Assembly: GCF_021462825.1 (NCBI RefSeq)
Contig: NZ_JAKEEB010000008.1
Location: forward strand, 186,001 to 250,000
Length of the DNA stretch: 64,000 nucleotides
Direction: 5' to 3'
Origin: Streptomyces glomeratus
Lineage (GTDB): Bacteria; Actinomycetota; Actinomycetes; Streptomycetales; Streptomycetaceae
The notes beneath the pieces are model-generated. The model had not been told where the DNA came from, did not search any database, and saw only the letters and a program-made list of their open reading frames with translations. Every line of letters begins with the position of its first letter. Position 1 is the first letter of the stretch. This document shows, one piece after another, positions 43,573 to 56,280 of this stretch. The translations under genes were made by a program, and so were the position numbers.

Positions 43573-43595
43573 TTGTCAGTGGCTCCCCCTAGTCT
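43573..43595 (+). promoter_or_regulatory. uvrA promoter of the DNA-damage type
   Basis: TTGTCAGTG (43573-43581), exactly 8 bp, then TAGTCT (43590-43595), a full match to TTGTCRGTG-N8-TANNNT. TTGTCAG and CTGACAA also form a 7-bp inverted repeat across the element. The leader to the GTG would be about 50 nt. Confidence 0.78.
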
Positions 43596-43651
43596 GACAA
43601 AGCACGGGGGTCCCGCCCCTGTCGCTTCTCTCAAGAAAGGTGCGGACCGGC

Positions 43652-46691
<3,040 letters not shown>

Positions 46692-46714
<23 letters not shown>

Positions 46715-46761
46715 GCCACGCGGGCGTGCAAGGCCTGAGCCACGCGCGCGTAAGGCCTGAG
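46692..46761 (+). repeat. Three 22-24-bp tandem repeats across the uvrA stop codon
   Basis: CCACGCGGGCGCGCAAGGCC plus TGAG is followed by two near copies. The first includes the final uvrA codons and TGA (46712-46714); the others are non-coding. Confidence 0.9.
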
Positions 46762-46775
46762 CCACCGAGCGCACC

Positions 46776-46807
46776 GGGCGCCCCGCGGAACTGCCCGCGG
46801 GGCGCCC
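46776..46807 (+). terminator. uvrA terminator
   Basis: A 13-bp perfect stem, GGGCGCCCCGCGG against its complement, with a 6-nt loop, 61 bp after the uvrA stop. Confidence 0.85.
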
Positions 46808-46897
46808 GCTCGTCGGTCGGCCGGCGGCACCTACTAAGGGGGCCCGTTCCCGCAGCTCGGCCGAACTGCGCCCTTCTGCGGCTCGACCCGGCGTGGC

Positions 46898-47809
46898 TTA
46901 CGGGGCCGTCAGCTCGGACGCGTACGGCGGTTCCGCACCGGCCCGGGAACAGGTGATCGCCGCGGCGCGGGCCGCGAAGCGCAGCAGCTCGCTCCAGCCG
47001 TCGGCGTCCAGAGCGGCCACCGCCGCCGGGGAGAGGGCGTCGCGGGCGGCCAGGCCGTGCAGCAGGGCCGCGTTCACCGTGTCGCCGGCACCGATCGTGT
47101 CTACGACGTCGACCGGTACCCCTGACACGGAATGCTCCGCCCCGTCGCGGGTGAAGACCGTCAGTCCGTCGCCGCCGTGGGTGATCACCACGGCCGAGGG
47201 CCCCGAGGCCAGCCATTCCTGCGGGGTGCCGCCCAGCCATCGAGCGTCCTCGGCGGAGAGTTTGAGCAGGGACACCGACGGCAGCCAGCTCTTGAAGCGG
47301 GTCCGGTAGGCGTCGGGGTCTGGAATCAGTCCCGCGCGGATGTTCGGGTCGAGGGCCGTGAACACGCCCCGGGCCGCTGCGATGCGCATCAACTCCTCGT
47401 AGGCGCTCGCCCCCGGCTCGAGAACGAGGGAGCAGGTGCCGAACGAGACGGCCCGCGTCCCCTCGGGAAGACGTGCCGGTGCCGTGAACAGCCGGTCGGC
47501 GGAGCCGTCGACGTAGAAGGAGTACGCGGCCGAGCCGCTGTCGTCGATCGTGGCGACGGCCAGGGTGGTCGGCTCGGGGCCGCGCTGCACCCCCGACACG
47601 TCCACACCCGCTGTGCGCAGACCGTCGAGCAGGGCCTCCCCGAAGGCGTCGGACGACAGACGGGAGCAGAACGCCGTCGGGGAGCCGAGCCTGCCGAGCG
47701 CCACGGCCGTGTTGTAGGGGCCGCCGCCGAGCGCCGGCAGCAGCGGTGCGAGGGCGCCCGCCTCCCGCGGGACCAGGTCGATCAGGGCCTCACCGGCGAC
47801 GACGATCAA
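46898..47809 (-). CDS. PfkB-family sugar kinase (fructokinase-like)
   Basis: The 303-residue kinase begins IVVAGEALIDLVPREAG, with GGGPYNTAVALGRLGSPTAF in the substrate site and VDTIGAGDTVNAALLHGLAA as the catalytic/anion-hole motif. The pattern resembles fructokinases. Its TTG start overlaps the stop of the LacI gene as TTGA, so it is the second gene of a LacI-kinase operon and probably phosphorylates the sugar that the regulator senses. No transporter or hydrolase for that sugar is adjacent. Confidence 0.85.
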   Translation of the reverse strand: MIVVAGEALIDLVPREAGALAPLLPALGGGPYNTAVALGRLGSPTAFCSRLSSDAFGEALLDGLRTAGVDVSGVQRGPEPTTLAVATIDDSGSAAYSFYVDGSADRLFTAPARLPEGTRAVSFGTCSLVLEPGASAYEELMRIAAARGVFTALDPNIRAGLIPDPDAYRTRFKSWLPSVSLLKLSAEDARWLGGTPQEWLASGPSAVVITHGGDGLTVFTRDGAEHSVSGVPVDVVDTIGAGDTVNAALLHGLAARDALSPAAVAALDADGWSELLRFAARAAAITCSRAGAEPPYASELTAP

Positions 47810-48996
47810 GAGACGGTTCCCTTCTCGGAGTGGGTGTCGGGGCAGCCGCACGAGGTGCGGTGGACGAAGGTGCAGGGGAGCCGCACGGTGCGGCAGGGAC
47901 GGTCCGGCGCCTCGAGGCGCTCCAGCAGCAGCCGTACGGCCTCGGCACCGATCTCCCTGCTCGGCTGGGCGATGGCGGTGAGCCGGGGCGAGAACAGATC
48001 CGCCCAGGCGAAGTCGTCGAAGCAGACGAGCGCCAGGTCGCCCGGGACGGACAGTCGGTGATCGCGCAGGCTCCGCAGCGCGCCGATGGTCATCGCGTTG
48101 TTCGCGGTGACCAGAGCCGTGGGCGGTGCGGCGCGCGACAGCAGGGCCGCGGTGGCGCGCCGGGCGCCCTCCGCCGCGGAGTCCCCGTGAACCACCAGCC
48201 GCTCGTCGTGGGGCAGACCGGCGGCCGCGAGACCGTGCCGGTATCCGCTGATCCGCTCCGACGTGGTGCTGAATCCGGGCAGACCCGCGACCAGGCCGAT
48301 CCGCCGGTGGCCGAGTCCGGCGAGATGGGCGACCAGACGGGCCATGGGCTCGGTGTTCTCGGCGCAGACCTGGTCGAAGTGGAAGGAGCCGCCGGCGTGC
48401 TCGTCCGAACCGGGGGCGTCCGCGGTGTGTTCGTGCGGCGTCGGGGCGTCCGGTGTCTGCCCTTCCCGCGCGGGGGCGCCCGCTGTGTGCTCGTGCGCTG
48501 TGTGCGCGTCCCGCGTGTGGGCGCCCGTTCGGAGCCCTTGACGTATCGCGGGCTCGGGCGAGACCAGCCGGTCGAGGAACACGGTCGGGACACGGTGGCG
48601 CGCGAGGAGGGCCAGGAGCCCGCCCGGGTCCGCGGAGGGCGCGACGATCACGCCGTCGACGCGGCGCTCGTGCAGCAGCCGGACGACATGGCGCTCGTGC
48701 TCCGGGTCGTCATGCGGATCGGCGATGAGCAGGCCGTAGCCGTGCTCCCGGGCGCGGGCCTCGACACCCTGGAGGATCTCCGTGAAGTACGGGTTGCTGA
48801 TGGCCGACACCGCGAGCCCTATGGACCGGGTGCGCGAGGTCACCAGGGAGCGGGCGAGCGTGTTCGGCGTGTAGCCCAGCTCGTCGATGGCGTCCAGCAC
48901 CGCCTGGCGGGTGCGGGGCAGCACCGGGCGGGTGTCGTTCAGTACATGGGAGACGGTCGCCACGGACACACCCGCGCTCCGTGCGACATCGGCCAT
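47806..48996 (-). CDS. LacI-family regulator with repeat-rich insertion
   Basis: The 396-residue repressor has an N-terminal helix-turn-helix (MADVARSAGVSVATVSHVLN) and hinge GYTPNTLARSLVTSRTRSIG. A periplasmic-binding-protein-like sensor follows, with VVFLDR-type strand, GLGHRRIGLVAGLPGFSTTS and DLALVCFDDFAWADLFSPRL. Between LDRLVSPEPA and FDQVCAENTEPM (about 149-206) it carries an extra 50-odd residues made of HTAHEHTAGAPA/TPHEHTADAPG-type repeats, so it is longer than the usual 335-345. ATG at 48996 is used here; a TTG at 49005 has a slightly better-spaced ribosome site. Confidence 0.88.
   Translation of the reverse strand: MADVARSAGVSVATVSHVLNDTRPVLPRTRQAVLDAIDELGYTPNTLARSLVTSRTRSIGLAVSAISNPYFTEILQGVEARAREHGYGLLIADPHDDPEHERHVVRLLHERRVDGVIVAPSADPGGLLALLARHRVPTVFLDRLVSPEPAIRQGLRTGAHTRDAHTAHEHTAGAPAREGQTPDAPTPHEHTADAPGSDEHAGGSFHFDQVCAENTEPMARLVAHLAGLGHRRIGLVAGLPGFSTTSERISGYRHGLAAAGLPHDERLVVHGDSAAEGARRATAALLSRAAPPTALVTANNAMTIGALRSLRDHRLSVPGDLALVCFDDFAWADLFSPRLTAIAQPSREIGAEAVRLLLERLEAPDRPCRTVRLPCTFVHRTSCGCPDTHSEKGTVS
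48383..48540 (-). repeat. Imperfect repeats inside the LacI gene
   Basis: Imperfect units of about 60 bp, each with GTGTGYTCGTGCG next to GGGGCGYCCG on the plus strand, encode the His/Thr/Ala-rich insertion of the LacI protein. Confidence 0.6.
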
Positions 48997-49060
48997 CGTT
49001 GCCAAACGCCTCCCCCTTCCCGGGCCGTCCGGCCGGGAACGTATCCCATTCCGCGGCCCA

Positions 49061-49086
49061 CGTAAACGCTTGCGTAAGCGTTTACG
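49061..49086. promoter_or_regulatory. LacI-type operator palindrome
   Basis: CGTAAACGCTT and AAGCGTTTACG form perfect 11-bp arms around GCGT. The inner AACGCTT/AAGCGTT is the classic LacI/PurR-family half-site. It lies about 60 bp upstream of the lacI-type gene and 114 bp upstream of the divergent Rieske gene, so it is probably the autoregulatory site. Confidence 0.8.
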
Positions 49087-49199
49087 CGCACTCCGGGCGC
49101 CGAGCGCTTCCCGCCCCGGTCTCCGACGGAATGGCCGCCCCCGGTATCGTCGCCATGTTCCCTTCCCGGCGTACACCGCCCCTGACCAGTGGAGATCTC

Positions 49200-49628
49200 A
49201 TGTCCGCCCGTCCCTCCGCGACTCGTCGTACCGTTCTGCGCGGGGCGACGCTCACCCCGGTCGCCGGACTGGGACTCGCGGCCTGTGCGCCCGGCGGCGG
49301 CACCGGCGCGACGCCCGCCACGCCCACCGCCCCGGTCGCCCTGGGAGCCGAGAGCGAGGTCCCCGAGGGCGGCGCGAAGCTCTACCGGGATGCGAACGTC
49401 GTCGTGAGCCGTGCCGCGGACGGCTCCCTGAAGGCGTACAGCACCATCTGCACGCACGCGGGATGCGCCATCAACAAGCTGTCCGGCACGACGCTGGTCT
49501 GCCCCTGTCACGGAAGCCGGTTCGACGCCGTCACGGGCAAGGTGGTGCAGGCACCGGCCACCGAGCCACTGCCCGAGCTGTCCGTCGCGGTGAAGAACGG
49601 CCGGATCGTGGCGGGCCCGGCGGCCTGA
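49200..49628 (+). CDS. Rieske 2Fe-2S lipoprotein with Tat signal
   Basis: The 142-residue protein has a twin-arginine signal peptide (TRRTVLRGATLTPVAGLGLA) ending in a lipobox LAAC, so it is exported folded and lipid-anchored. The C-terminal Rieske domain has both cluster motifs, CTHAGCAINKL and CPCHGSRFD. Ligation by two Cys and two His is intact. Its partner is not known; such small Rieske proteins occur widely in Streptomyces. It could be affected by the LacI operator upstream. Confidence 0.9.
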   Translation: MSARPSATRRTVLRGATLTPVAGLGLAACAPGGGTGATPATPTAPVALGAESEVPEGGAKLYRDANVVVSRAADGSLKAYSTICTHAGCAINKLSGTTLVCPCHGSRFDAVTGKVVQAPATEPLPELSVAVKNGRIVAGPAA

Positions 49629-49646
49629 CGGCTCAGCGGGGCCCGG

Positions 49647-50603
49647 TCACTCCCAGTCCCACCCGATCCCCACGATCCCCGACCGCACCCTCGGCTCCAC
49701 CAGGTGCACAGAGCGGTGGCTTCCGCTCAGACGCAGCTCCTGGCGGCCGCTGCGGGGGGCGGCGGGGGAGTGCTGGGTGAACCGGTGGCAGCCCACCGGC
49801 ATCGCCTGCTCGTCGAAGCGCACCTGGAGTGCGTACTGGCCGCCCGCCAGGCCGAAACCGCGGACGTATTCGCCGGACGCGCCGGCGGTGCCGTCCTCGA
49901 AGGCATAGCGGAAGAGAAACGTATCGCCGGTGTGCAGCCGGGTGTCGAAGAGCAGTTCGGCGACGAGGATGCCGGTGTCCTGGTGCCAGCGCACCCGGCC
50001 TGCCCGGCAGTTCTCCAGCGCGTGCACCGCGATCCGCTCGGGGGCGCACCCCGGGTCGCCGTGGTGGACGGCGAGATAGCGGTCCACCCCGTCCCTGTGG
50101 GCGCGCACTATGTGGTGGGACTCGCGAGCCAGCAGTTCCCGCCGCGCTCCTATACGGACGTGATCTTGATGGCCGATGGTGTGCAGTCCGCTGTCGAGCG
50201 GCGCCTCCAGATCGGCGAGGAGCCTCTCCAACACACCCGACGCCTCCACCAGGGAGCGGTACGAACGGCCCGCGGGACGGTCGGTGCCCGGCCGCTCGCC
50301 GGTCTCCGAGAGCAGCCGGATCAACGACTCGTCGGGCAGCTGGAGGATCTCCTCCAGGGCCCGCACGGCGCGCAGCGACTCGGGGCGCTGCGGGCGGCGC
50401 GCACCCTGCTGCCAGTAGCTCAGGCTCGTCACCCCGACCCTGACCCCGTACCGCGTCAGATGGTGCTGCACGCGCTGCAGCGGCAGCCCGCGGGCAGCGA
50501 TGGCGGCGCGCAGCGCGACATGGAAGGGGCCGCCGCGCAGGGCCGCCTGCAGCTCCGTCGGAACGACCGGGACGACGTCCGCATGCTGTGTGCCGTGCCG
50601 CAT
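49647..50603 (-). CDS. XRE-family regulator
   Basis: The 318-residue protein begins MRHGTQHADVVPVVPTELQA. An N-terminal helix-turn-helix (about 28-85: VALRAAIAARGLPLQRVQHH, YGVRVGVTSLSYWQQGARRP) is followed by LRAVRALEEILQLPDESLIR. The remaining 230 residues are a sensor-like region I do not recognise, rich in beta strands (DTGILVAELLFDTRLHTGDT, YALQVRFDEQAMPVGCHRF). GAAAGG lies about 7 bp before the ATG. It is convergent with the Rieske gene. Confidence 0.8.
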   Translation of the reverse strand: MRHGTQHADVVPVVPTELQAALRGGPFHVALRAAIAARGLPLQRVQHHLTRYGVRVGVTSLSYWQQGARRPQRPESLRAVRALEEILQLPDESLIRLLSETGERPGTDRPAGRSYRSLVEASGVLERLLADLEAPLDSGLHTIGHQDHVRIGARRELLARESHHIVRAHRDGVDRYLAVHHGDPGCAPERIAVHALENCRAGRVRWHQDTGILVAELLFDTRLHTGDTFLFRYAFEDGTAGASGEYVRGFGLAGGQYALQVRFDEQAMPVGCHRFTQHSPAAPRSGRQELRLSGSHRSVHLVEPRVRSGIVGIGWDWE

Positions 50604-50681
50604 ACCGGGGCCTTTCTGTGAAGGTGCACGTCGGCTGGTCAGACCGTGCGCAGGGTCGTACGGGGCCACCCGGAGGCGTGT

Positions 50682-50705
50682 GAGGTCCGTTCACAAGCGA
50701 ACCTC
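50682..50705. promoter_or_regulatory. Imperfect palindrome upstream of the XRE gene
   Basis: GAGGTCCG ... CGAACCTC pairs with one mismatch, and GTTC-N6-GAAC lies inside it. It sits 79 bp upstream of the XRE start and is a candidate autoregulatory operator. The remainder of the 460-bp gap to uvrC shows only the uvrC promoter; short open frames there look random. Confidence 0.4.
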
Positions 50706-51033
50706 TCCGGTGGCGGCCCGAAGGTTCCCCGCATTGAAGCGTGTTGACCAAGCCCCGACAACACCTGAGTTCCGGAGAGCGGTGGCCCGTGGCCGAAGGC
50801 TGTACCCGCTGCTGTGGGGCGATCACCGGCTGCTGTGCGGGGCCGCCGGAAACGGCCCCCACGGGCATGCGGCCCGCGGACCGCCCGAGGGCCGCCCTCC
50901 GCCCGGAGGCCCTCCAGGACGCCTCCGGCAGGCTCTCTCCGGCCGGACCCGGACCTTCGGTGCCGGGCTGGGTCCGGGGCTCCCGCGGGACGGGGGCGGG
51001 ATCCCGCCGGGGGTTGTCCACAGGGGCGCCGCG

Positions 51034-51056
51034 CTGTCGGCGCCCGCCAGTAGGGT
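51034..51056 (+). promoter_or_regulatory. uvrC promoter, degenerate damage-type motif
   Basis: CTGTCGGCG (51034-51042), exactly 8 bp, then TAGGGT (51051-51056), with the ATG 7 bp later. Seven of nine -35-side positions match TTGTCRGTG, and the spacing to the ATG equals that at uvrB. Confidence 0.6.
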
Positions 51057-51063
51057 GTGAGAC

Positions 51064-53100
51064 ATGGCCGACCCCTCCAGCTACCGACCCAGGCCGGGTG
51101 AGATCCCGGACTCTCCCGGGGTCTACAGGTTCCGGGACGAGCACCGCCGGGTGATCTACGTCGGAAAGGCGAAAAGCCTGCGCCAGCGCCTGGCGAACTA
51201 CTTCCAGGACCTGGCGGGCCTCCACCCGCGCACCCGCACCATGGTCACCACGGCCGCGTCCGTGGAGTGGACCGTGGTGTCCACCGAGGTCGAGGCCCTG
51301 CAGCTGGAGTACACGTGGATCAAGGAGTTCGATCCTCGGTTCAACGTCAAGTACCGCGACGACAAGAGCTACCCCTACCTCGCGGTGACGATGAACGAGG
51401 AGTTCCCGCGGGTGCAGGTGATGCGCGGCCAGAAGCGCAAGGGCGTGCGCTACTTCGGGCCCTACTCGCACGCGTGGGCGATCCGCGACACCGTGGACCT
51501 GCTGCTGCGTGTGTTCCCCGTGCGCACCTGCTCGGCGGGCGTCTTCAAGAACGCGGCCCGCACCGGCCGCCCCTGTCTGCTCGGCTACATCGGCAAGTGC
51601 TCCGCCCCCTGCGTGGCCCGGATCTCACCCGAGGACCACCGCGAACTGGCCGATGAGTTCTGCGACTTCATGGCCGGCCGCACGGGCGCGTACCTCCGCC
51701 GTCTGGAGAAGCAGATGACGGAGGCGGCCGAGGAGATGGAGTACGAGCGGGCGGCCCGTCTGCGCGACGACATCGAGGCCCTGAGGCGGGCCATGGAGAA
51801 GAACGCGGTCGTGCTCACCGACGCGACCGACGCCGATCTGATCGCCGTCGCGGAGGACGAACTGGAGGCGGCCGTGCAGATCTTCCATGTGCGCGGCGGG
51901 CGCGTGCGCGGCCAGCGCGGCTGGGTCACCGACAAGGTGGAGGACGTCACCACCGGCGCCCTCGTCGAGCACGCCCTGCAGCAGCTCTACGGCGAGGAGA
52001 CGGGCGACTCCGTGCCCAAGGAGGTCCTCGTCCCCGCGCTGCCCGACCCCATAGAGCCGGTCCAGGACTGGCTGACCGGCCGCCGCGGGTCCGGCGTGTC
52101 CCTGCGCATTCCCCAGCGCGGCGACAAGAAGGCGCTCATGGAGACCGTGCAGCGCAACGCCCAGCAGGCACTCGCCCTGCACAAGACCAAGCGCGCCTCC
52201 GACCTGACCACCCGCTCGCGTGCCCTGGAGGAGATCGCCGCGGCCCTCGACCTGGACAGCGCCCCGCTCCGGATCGAGTGCTACGACATCTCGCACCTCC
52301 AGGGCGAGGACGTGGTCGCCTCCATGGTCGTCTTCGAGGACGGGCTGCAGCGCAAAGGCGAGTACCGCCGCTTCCAGATCAAGGGCTTCGAGGGCCAGGA
52401 CGACGTCCGCTCCATGCACGAGGTGATCAACCGCCGCTTCCGGCGCTACCTCGCGGAGAAGGAGAAGACGGGGGAGTGGGCGGACGGGGAGGTCGCCCTA
52501 ACCGAGGAGGACGGGCGGCCCAAGCGGTTCGCCTACCCGCCGCAGCTCGTCGTGGTCGACGGCGGCAGGCCGCAGGTCGCCGCCGCCCGGCGGGCCCTGG
52601 ACGAGCTGGGCATCGACGACATCGCCGTATGCGGTCTCGCCAAGCGCCTGGAGGAGGTGTGGCTGCCGGGCGAGGACGACCCGGTGGTCCTGCCCCGCAC
52701 CAGCGAGGGCCTCTATCTGCTCCAGCGCATCCGTGACGAGGCCCACCGCTTCGCGATCACCTACCAGCGCACCAAGCGGGCCAAACGTGTCAGGTCGAGC
52801 CCCTTGGACGAGGTACCGGGGCTCGGTGAGGCCCGTAAGCAGGCGCTCGTGAAGCATTTCGGCTCGGTGAAGAAGCTGCGATCCGCGACAATCGACCAGA
52901 TTCAGGAGGTCCCCGGTATCGGCCGCAAGACGGCCGAGACGATCGCCGTGGCCCTCGCCCAGGCGGCTCCGGCCGCACCCGCCGTGAACACGGCGACTGG
53001 AGAGATCATGGAAGAGGAAGAATCCGGGACCATGCCGGGTTTCCCCGGGGAGCCCGTGTCCGCGGGCGCCCCGGACGAGCGACGGGGGCAGGAGACATGA
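51064..53100 (+). CDS. uvrC: Excinuclease ABC subunit C
   Basis: The 678-residue dual nuclease makes both incisions in nucleotide excision repair. It shows the GIY-YIG domain ([20 protein letters not shown]), a Cys-rich [20 protein letters not shown] with CSAPC, the UVR motif ([20 protein letters not shown]), the RNase H-like nuclease ([20 protein letters not shown]) and tandem helix-hairpin-helix motifs ([36 protein letters not shown]). A short acidic tail follows. The stop overlaps the rapZ ATG as ATGA. First gene of a four-gene operon. Confidence 0.98.
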   Translation: MADPSSYRPRPGEIPDSPGVYRFRDEHRRVIYVGKAKSLRQRLANYFQDLAGLHPRTRTMVTTAASVEWTVVSTEVEALQLEYTWIKEFDPRFNVKYRDDKSYPYLAVTMNEEFPRVQVMRGQKRKGVRYFGPYSHAWAIRDTVDLLLRVFPVRTCSAGVFKNAARTGRPCLLGYIGKCSAPCVARISPEDHRELADEFCDFMAGRTGAYLRRLEKQMTEAAEEMEYERAARLRDDIEALRRAMEKNAVVLTDATDADLIAVAEDELEAAVQIFHVRGGRVRGQRGWVTDKVEDVTTGALVEHALQQLYGEETGDSVPKEVLVPALPDPIEPVQDWLTGRRGSGVSLRIPQRGDKKALMETVQRNAQQALALHKTKRASDLTTRSRALEEIAAALDLDSAPLRIECYDISHLQGEDVVASMVVFEDGLQRKGEYRRFQIKGFEGQDDVRSMHEVINRRFRRYLAEKEKTGEWADGEVALTEEDGRPKRFAYPPQLVVVDGGRPQVAAARRALDELGIDDIAVCGLAKRLEEVWLPGEDDPVVLPRTSEGLYLLQRIRDEAHRFAITYQRTKRAKRVRSSPLDEVPGLGEARKQALVKHFGSVKKLRSATIDQIQEVPGIGRKTAETIAVALAQAAPAAPAVNTATGEIMEEEESGTMPGFPGEPVSAGAPDERRGQET

Positions 53101-54110
53101 CCGAGCACGACCAGCGCGCAGAAGAACACTCAGCCCAGGGTGGGACCGCCCACGGCCAGACGGGCGAGGAGCCGGGGCCGCAGCAGACGGCCCAGGAAAA
53201 CGGAGCACAGGTGAGTACGGGCATCGACACAGCCGGGGCCGCCGACGCGGGCATCCCCGAGCTGGTGATCATCTCAGGCATGTCCGGCGCCGGCCGTTCC
53301 ACGGCCGCCAAGTGTCTGGAGGACCTCGGCTGGTTCGTCGTCGACAACCTGCCGCCCGCGCTGATCCCCACCATGGTGGAGCTGGGCGCCCGCTCCCAGG
53401 GCAACGTCGCCCGCATCGCGGTCGTCGTGGACGTCCGCGGCCGGCGTTTCTTCGACAACCTCCGCGAGTCCCTGGCCGACCTCGAGGCGAAGCACGTCAC
53501 CCGGCGCATCGTCTTTCTGGAGTCCTCCGACGAGGCCCTGGTCCGCCGCTTCGAGTCGGTCCGCAGGCCGCACCCCCTGCAGGGCGACGGACGCATCGTC
53601 GACGGCATCGCCGCCGAGCGCGAGCTGCTGCGCGAGCTGCGCGGCGACGCCGATCTCGTGATCGACACCTCCAGCCTGAACGTCCACGAACTCCGCGCCA
53701 AGATGGACGCCCAGTTCGCAGGCGAGGAGGAGCCCGAGCTGCGGGCCACCGTCATGTCCTTCGGCTTCAAGTACGGCCTGCCGGTCGACGCCGACCTGGT
53801 CGCGGACATGCGCTTCCTGCCCAACCCGCACTGGGTCCCGGAGCTGCGCCCCTACACCGGCCTCAACGAGGAGGTCGCCGCCTACGTCTTCAACCAGCCC
53901 GGCGCCAAGGACTTCCTCGACCGGTACGCCGAGCTGCTGAGACTGATCGCGGCCGGGTACCGCCGCGAGGGCAAGCGCTATGTGACCATCGCCATCGGCT
54001 GCACCGGCGGCAAGCACCGTTCCGTCGCCATGTCCGAGAAGCTCGCCGCCCGCCTGGCCGCCGAGGGAGTCGAGACCGTGATCGTGCACCGGGACATGGG
54101 GCGCGAGTGA
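53097..54110 (+). CDS. rapZ: RapZ/YvcJ nucleotide-binding protein
   Basis: The 337-residue protein has a Walker A-type loop [14 protein letters not shown], the [17 protein letters not shown] segment, and the conserved C-terminal [20 protein letters not shown] with [15 protein letters not shown] and [20 protein letters not shown]. In E. coli RapZ is an RNA adaptor for glucosamine metabolism; in Gram-positives YvcJ binds GTP/ATP and its role is unsettled. The first 50 residues are a Gln/Gly/Glu-rich extension absent from E. coli RapZ. It overlaps uvrC by 4 bp and the next gene as GTGA. Confidence 0.93.
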   Translation: MTEHDQRAEEHSAQGGTAHGQTGEEPGPQQTAQENGAQVSTGIDTAGAADAGIPELVIISGMSGAGRSTAAKCLEDLGWFVVDNLPPALIPTMVELGARSQGNVARIAVVVDVRGRRFFDNLRESLADLEAKHVTRRIVFLESSDEALVRRFESVRRPHPLQGDGRIVDGIAAERELLRELRGDADLVIDTSSLNVHELRAKMDAQFAGEEEPELRATVMSFGFKYGLPVDADLVADMRFLPNPHWVPELRPYTGLNEEVAAYVFNQPGAKDFLDRYAELLRLIAAGYRREGKRYVTIAIGCTGGKHRSVAMSEKLAARLAAEGVETVIVHRDMGRE

Positions 54111-55150
54111 CCGGACGTTCTCTGCGGCTGAGCAGGCTGCGCCGAGTGGTGCCCGAGGGGCGCGGCGGCCGGGCGCGCCGCCGCGGTACCCAGCCCAAGG
54201 TGGTCGCCCTCGGCGGAGGCATGGGCCTGTCCGCCTCGCTCGCCGCTCTGCGCCGGATCACCGGCGACCTCACCGCCGTCGTCACCGTCGCCGACGACGG
54301 CGGTTCCAGCGGCCGTCTGCGCGACGAGCTGGGCGTGCTCCCGCCCGGCGACCTGCGCAAGGCGCTGGCCGCGCTGTGCGGCGACGACGACTGGGGCCAG
54401 ACCTGGGCCCGCGTCATCCAGCACCGCTTCCACTCCCAGGGCGACCTGCACGACCACGCGGTCGGCAATCTGCTGATCGTGGCCCTGTGGGAGCAGCTCG
54501 GCGACCACGTCCAGGCGCTCGACCTGGTCGGCAGGCTTCTGGGCGCCCACGGCCGTGTCCTGCCCATGTCCGCCGTCCCGCTGGAGCTCCAGGCCCTGGT
54601 CAAGGGCCACGACCCGGAGCGTCCGGACGAGGTCGGCACCGTGCGGGGACAGGCGACCGTCGCGCTCACCACGGGAGAGGTGCAGTCGGTGCACCTCGTG
54701 CCGTCCGACCCGCCCGCCGTCCCGGAGGCCGTCGCCGCCGTCCTGGACGCCGACTGGGTGGTGATCGGGCCCGGCTCCTGGTTCTCCTCCGTGATCCCGC
54801 ATCTGCTCGTGCCCGAGCTGCTGGACGCCCTGACGGAGACCAAGGCGCGCCGGGTACTCTCCCTCAACCTCGCTCCGCAGCCGGGAGAGACCGAAGGGTT
54901 CTCCCCGCAGCGTCATTTGGAGGTTTTGGGACGACACGCCCCTAAACTCGCCCTGGACGTGGTGCTGGCCGACCAGGCCGCCGTGCCCGACCGCGCTTCG
55001 CTGACCGAGGCCGCCCAGCGGTTCGGCGCCGCGGTCGAGCTGGCGCCGGTGGCTCGTCCCGACGGGTCCCCGCGGCACGACCCGGAGCTGTTGGCCGCCG
55101 CGTACGACCGTATTTTTCGGATGCATGGAAGGATCGGCCCATGGCGATGA
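54107..55150 (+). CDS. yvcK: YvcK/CofD-like protein
   Basis: The 347-residue protein has [20 protein letters not shown] at the N-terminus, [20 protein letters not shown], then [20 protein letters not shown] and [20 protein letters not shown]. These are the marks of YvcK, a CofD-fold protein that binds UDP-sugars and supports cell-wall growth on gluconeogenic carbon sources. The first 28 residues are basic. The GTG start overlaps rapZ; the end overlaps whiA by 10 bp. Confidence 0.92.
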   Translation: MTGRSLRLSRLRRVVPEGRGGRARRRGTQPKVVALGGGMGLSASLAALRRITGDLTAVVTVADDGGSSGRLRDELGVLPPGDLRKALAALCGDDDWGQTWARVIQHRFHSQGDLHDHAVGNLLIVALWEQLGDHVQALDLVGRLLGAHGRVLPMSAVPLELQALVKGHDPERPDEVGTVRGQATVALTTGEVQSVHLVPSDPPAVPEAVAAVLDADWVVIGPGSWFSSVIPHLLVPELLDALTETKARRVLSLNLAPQPGETEGFSPQRHLEVLGRHAPKLALDVVLADQAAVPDRASLTEAAQRFGAAVELAPVARPDGSPRHDPELLAAAYDRIFRMHGRIGPWR

Positions 55151-56130
55151 CGGCAGCGGTGAAGGACGAGATCTCCCGGCTTCCCGTCACCCGGACCTGC
55201 TGCAGAAAGGCGGAGGTCTCGGCGATCCTGCGATTCGCGGGCGGACTGCACCTGGTGAGCGGACGCATCGTGATCGAGGCGGAGCTGGACACGGCGATGG
55301 CGGCCCGGCGTCTCAAACGGGACATCCTGGAGATCTTCGGCCACAGCTCCGAACTGATCGTGATGGCGCCCGGCGGTCTGCGCCGCGGCTCCCGCTATGT
55401 GGTGCGCGTGGTGGCGGGCGGCGACCAGCTGGCCCGGCAGACCGGCCTCGTGGACGGCCGGGGCCGCCCGATCCGCGGCCTGCCCCCACAGGTGGTCTCG
55501 GGTGCCACGTGCGACGCCGAGGCGGCCTGGCGCGGCGCGTTCCTGGCACACGGTTCGCTGACGGAGCCCGGCCGCTCCTCGTCCCTCGAGGTGACCTGCC
55601 CGGGCCCGGAGGCGGCGCTCGCCCTGGTCGGCGCCGCCCGCCGGCTGTCGATCGCCGCCAAGGCCCGGGAGGTACGGGGAGTGGACCGCGTCGTCGTCCG
55701 GGACGGCGACGCGATCGGCGCGCTGCTGACCCGTCTCGGGGCCCATGAGTCCGTGCTGGCCTGGGAGGAGCGGCGGATGCGCCGCGAGGTCCGGGCCACG
55801 GCGAACCGCCTCGCCAATTTCGACGACGCCAACCTGCGCCGCTCGGCCCGCGCCGCCGTCGCCGCCGGCGCGCGCGTCGCCCGGGCCCTGGAGATCCTCG
55901 GCGAGGAGGTTCCCGAGCACCTCGCGGCCGCGGGGCGACTGCGCATGGAGCACAAGCAGGCCTCCCTGGAGGAACTGGGGGCCCTCGCCGACCCGCCGCT
56001 GACCAAGGACGCGGTCGCGGGCCGCATCCGCCGGCTCCTGGCGATGGCCGACAAGCGCGCCGCGGACCTGGGCATCCCGGGGACGGAGTCCAACCTCACG
56101 GAAGAGATGGCGGACAATCTGGCGGGGTGA
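55141..56130 (+). CDS. whiA: Sporulation regulator WhiA
   Basis: The 329-residue protein has an N-terminal LAGLIDADG-homing-endonuclease-like fold ([60 protein letters not shown]) and a C-terminal helix-turn-helix ([40 protein letters not shown]). WhiA acts with WhiB to switch aerial hyphae from growth to sporulation septation. Both ATGs at 55141 and 55147 are in frame; the second overlaps the yvcK stop as ATGA. In S. coelicolor a second, developmentally controlled promoter lies upstream within the previous gene; I did not identify it here. Confidence 0.97.
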   Translation: MAMTAAVKDEISRLPVTRTCCRKAEVSAILRFAGGLHLVSGRIVIEAELDTAMAARRLKRDILEIFGHSSELIVMAPGGLRRGSRYVVRVVAGGDQLARQTGLVDGRGRPIRGLPPQVVSGATCDAEAAWRGAFLAHGSLTEPGRSSSLEVTCPGPEAALALVGAARRLSIAAKAREVRGVDRVVVRDGDAIGALLTRLGAHESVLAWEERRMRREVRATANRLANFDDANLRRSARAAVAAGARVARALEILGEEVPEHLAAAGRLRMEHKQASLEELGALADPPLTKDAVAGRIRRLLAMADKRAADLGIPGTESNLTEEMADNLAG

Positions 56131-56147
56131 CGAACAGGGCCCCGACT

Positions 56148-56186
56148 CGCCGGTGCCGACGCCCACTTGGGCCGTCGGCACCGGCG
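56148..56186 (+). terminator. Terminator of the uvrC-whiA operon
   Basis: A 14-bp perfect stem, CGCCGGTGCCGACG against its complement, with an 11-nt loop that can add three more pairs, 18 bp after the whiA stop. Confidence 0.88.
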
Positions 56187-56217
56187 TTGGTCTGTCCTTG
56201 AAGCGCCCTTGACTCGA

Positions 56218-56233
56218 TCATGATTTGTCATGA
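56218..56233. promoter_or_regulatory. Two TCATGA palindromes before the carboxypeptidase gene
   Basis: TCATGA occurs at 56218 and 56228, 10 bp apart, just after a -35-like TTGACT (56209-56214). No good -10 was found at the usual distance. The pair may be an operator. Confidence 0.3.
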
Positions 56234-56280
56234 GCCTGGCAGACGTTCGCCGCCGGGGCGAACCACTGCTAGGGGGGTCC

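Noticed and set aside
50741..51060. Cys-rich or Pro-rich short frames before uvrC
   Set aside because: They lack ribosome sites and family features and run through the uvrC promoter. Composition fits GC-rich intergenic DNA.
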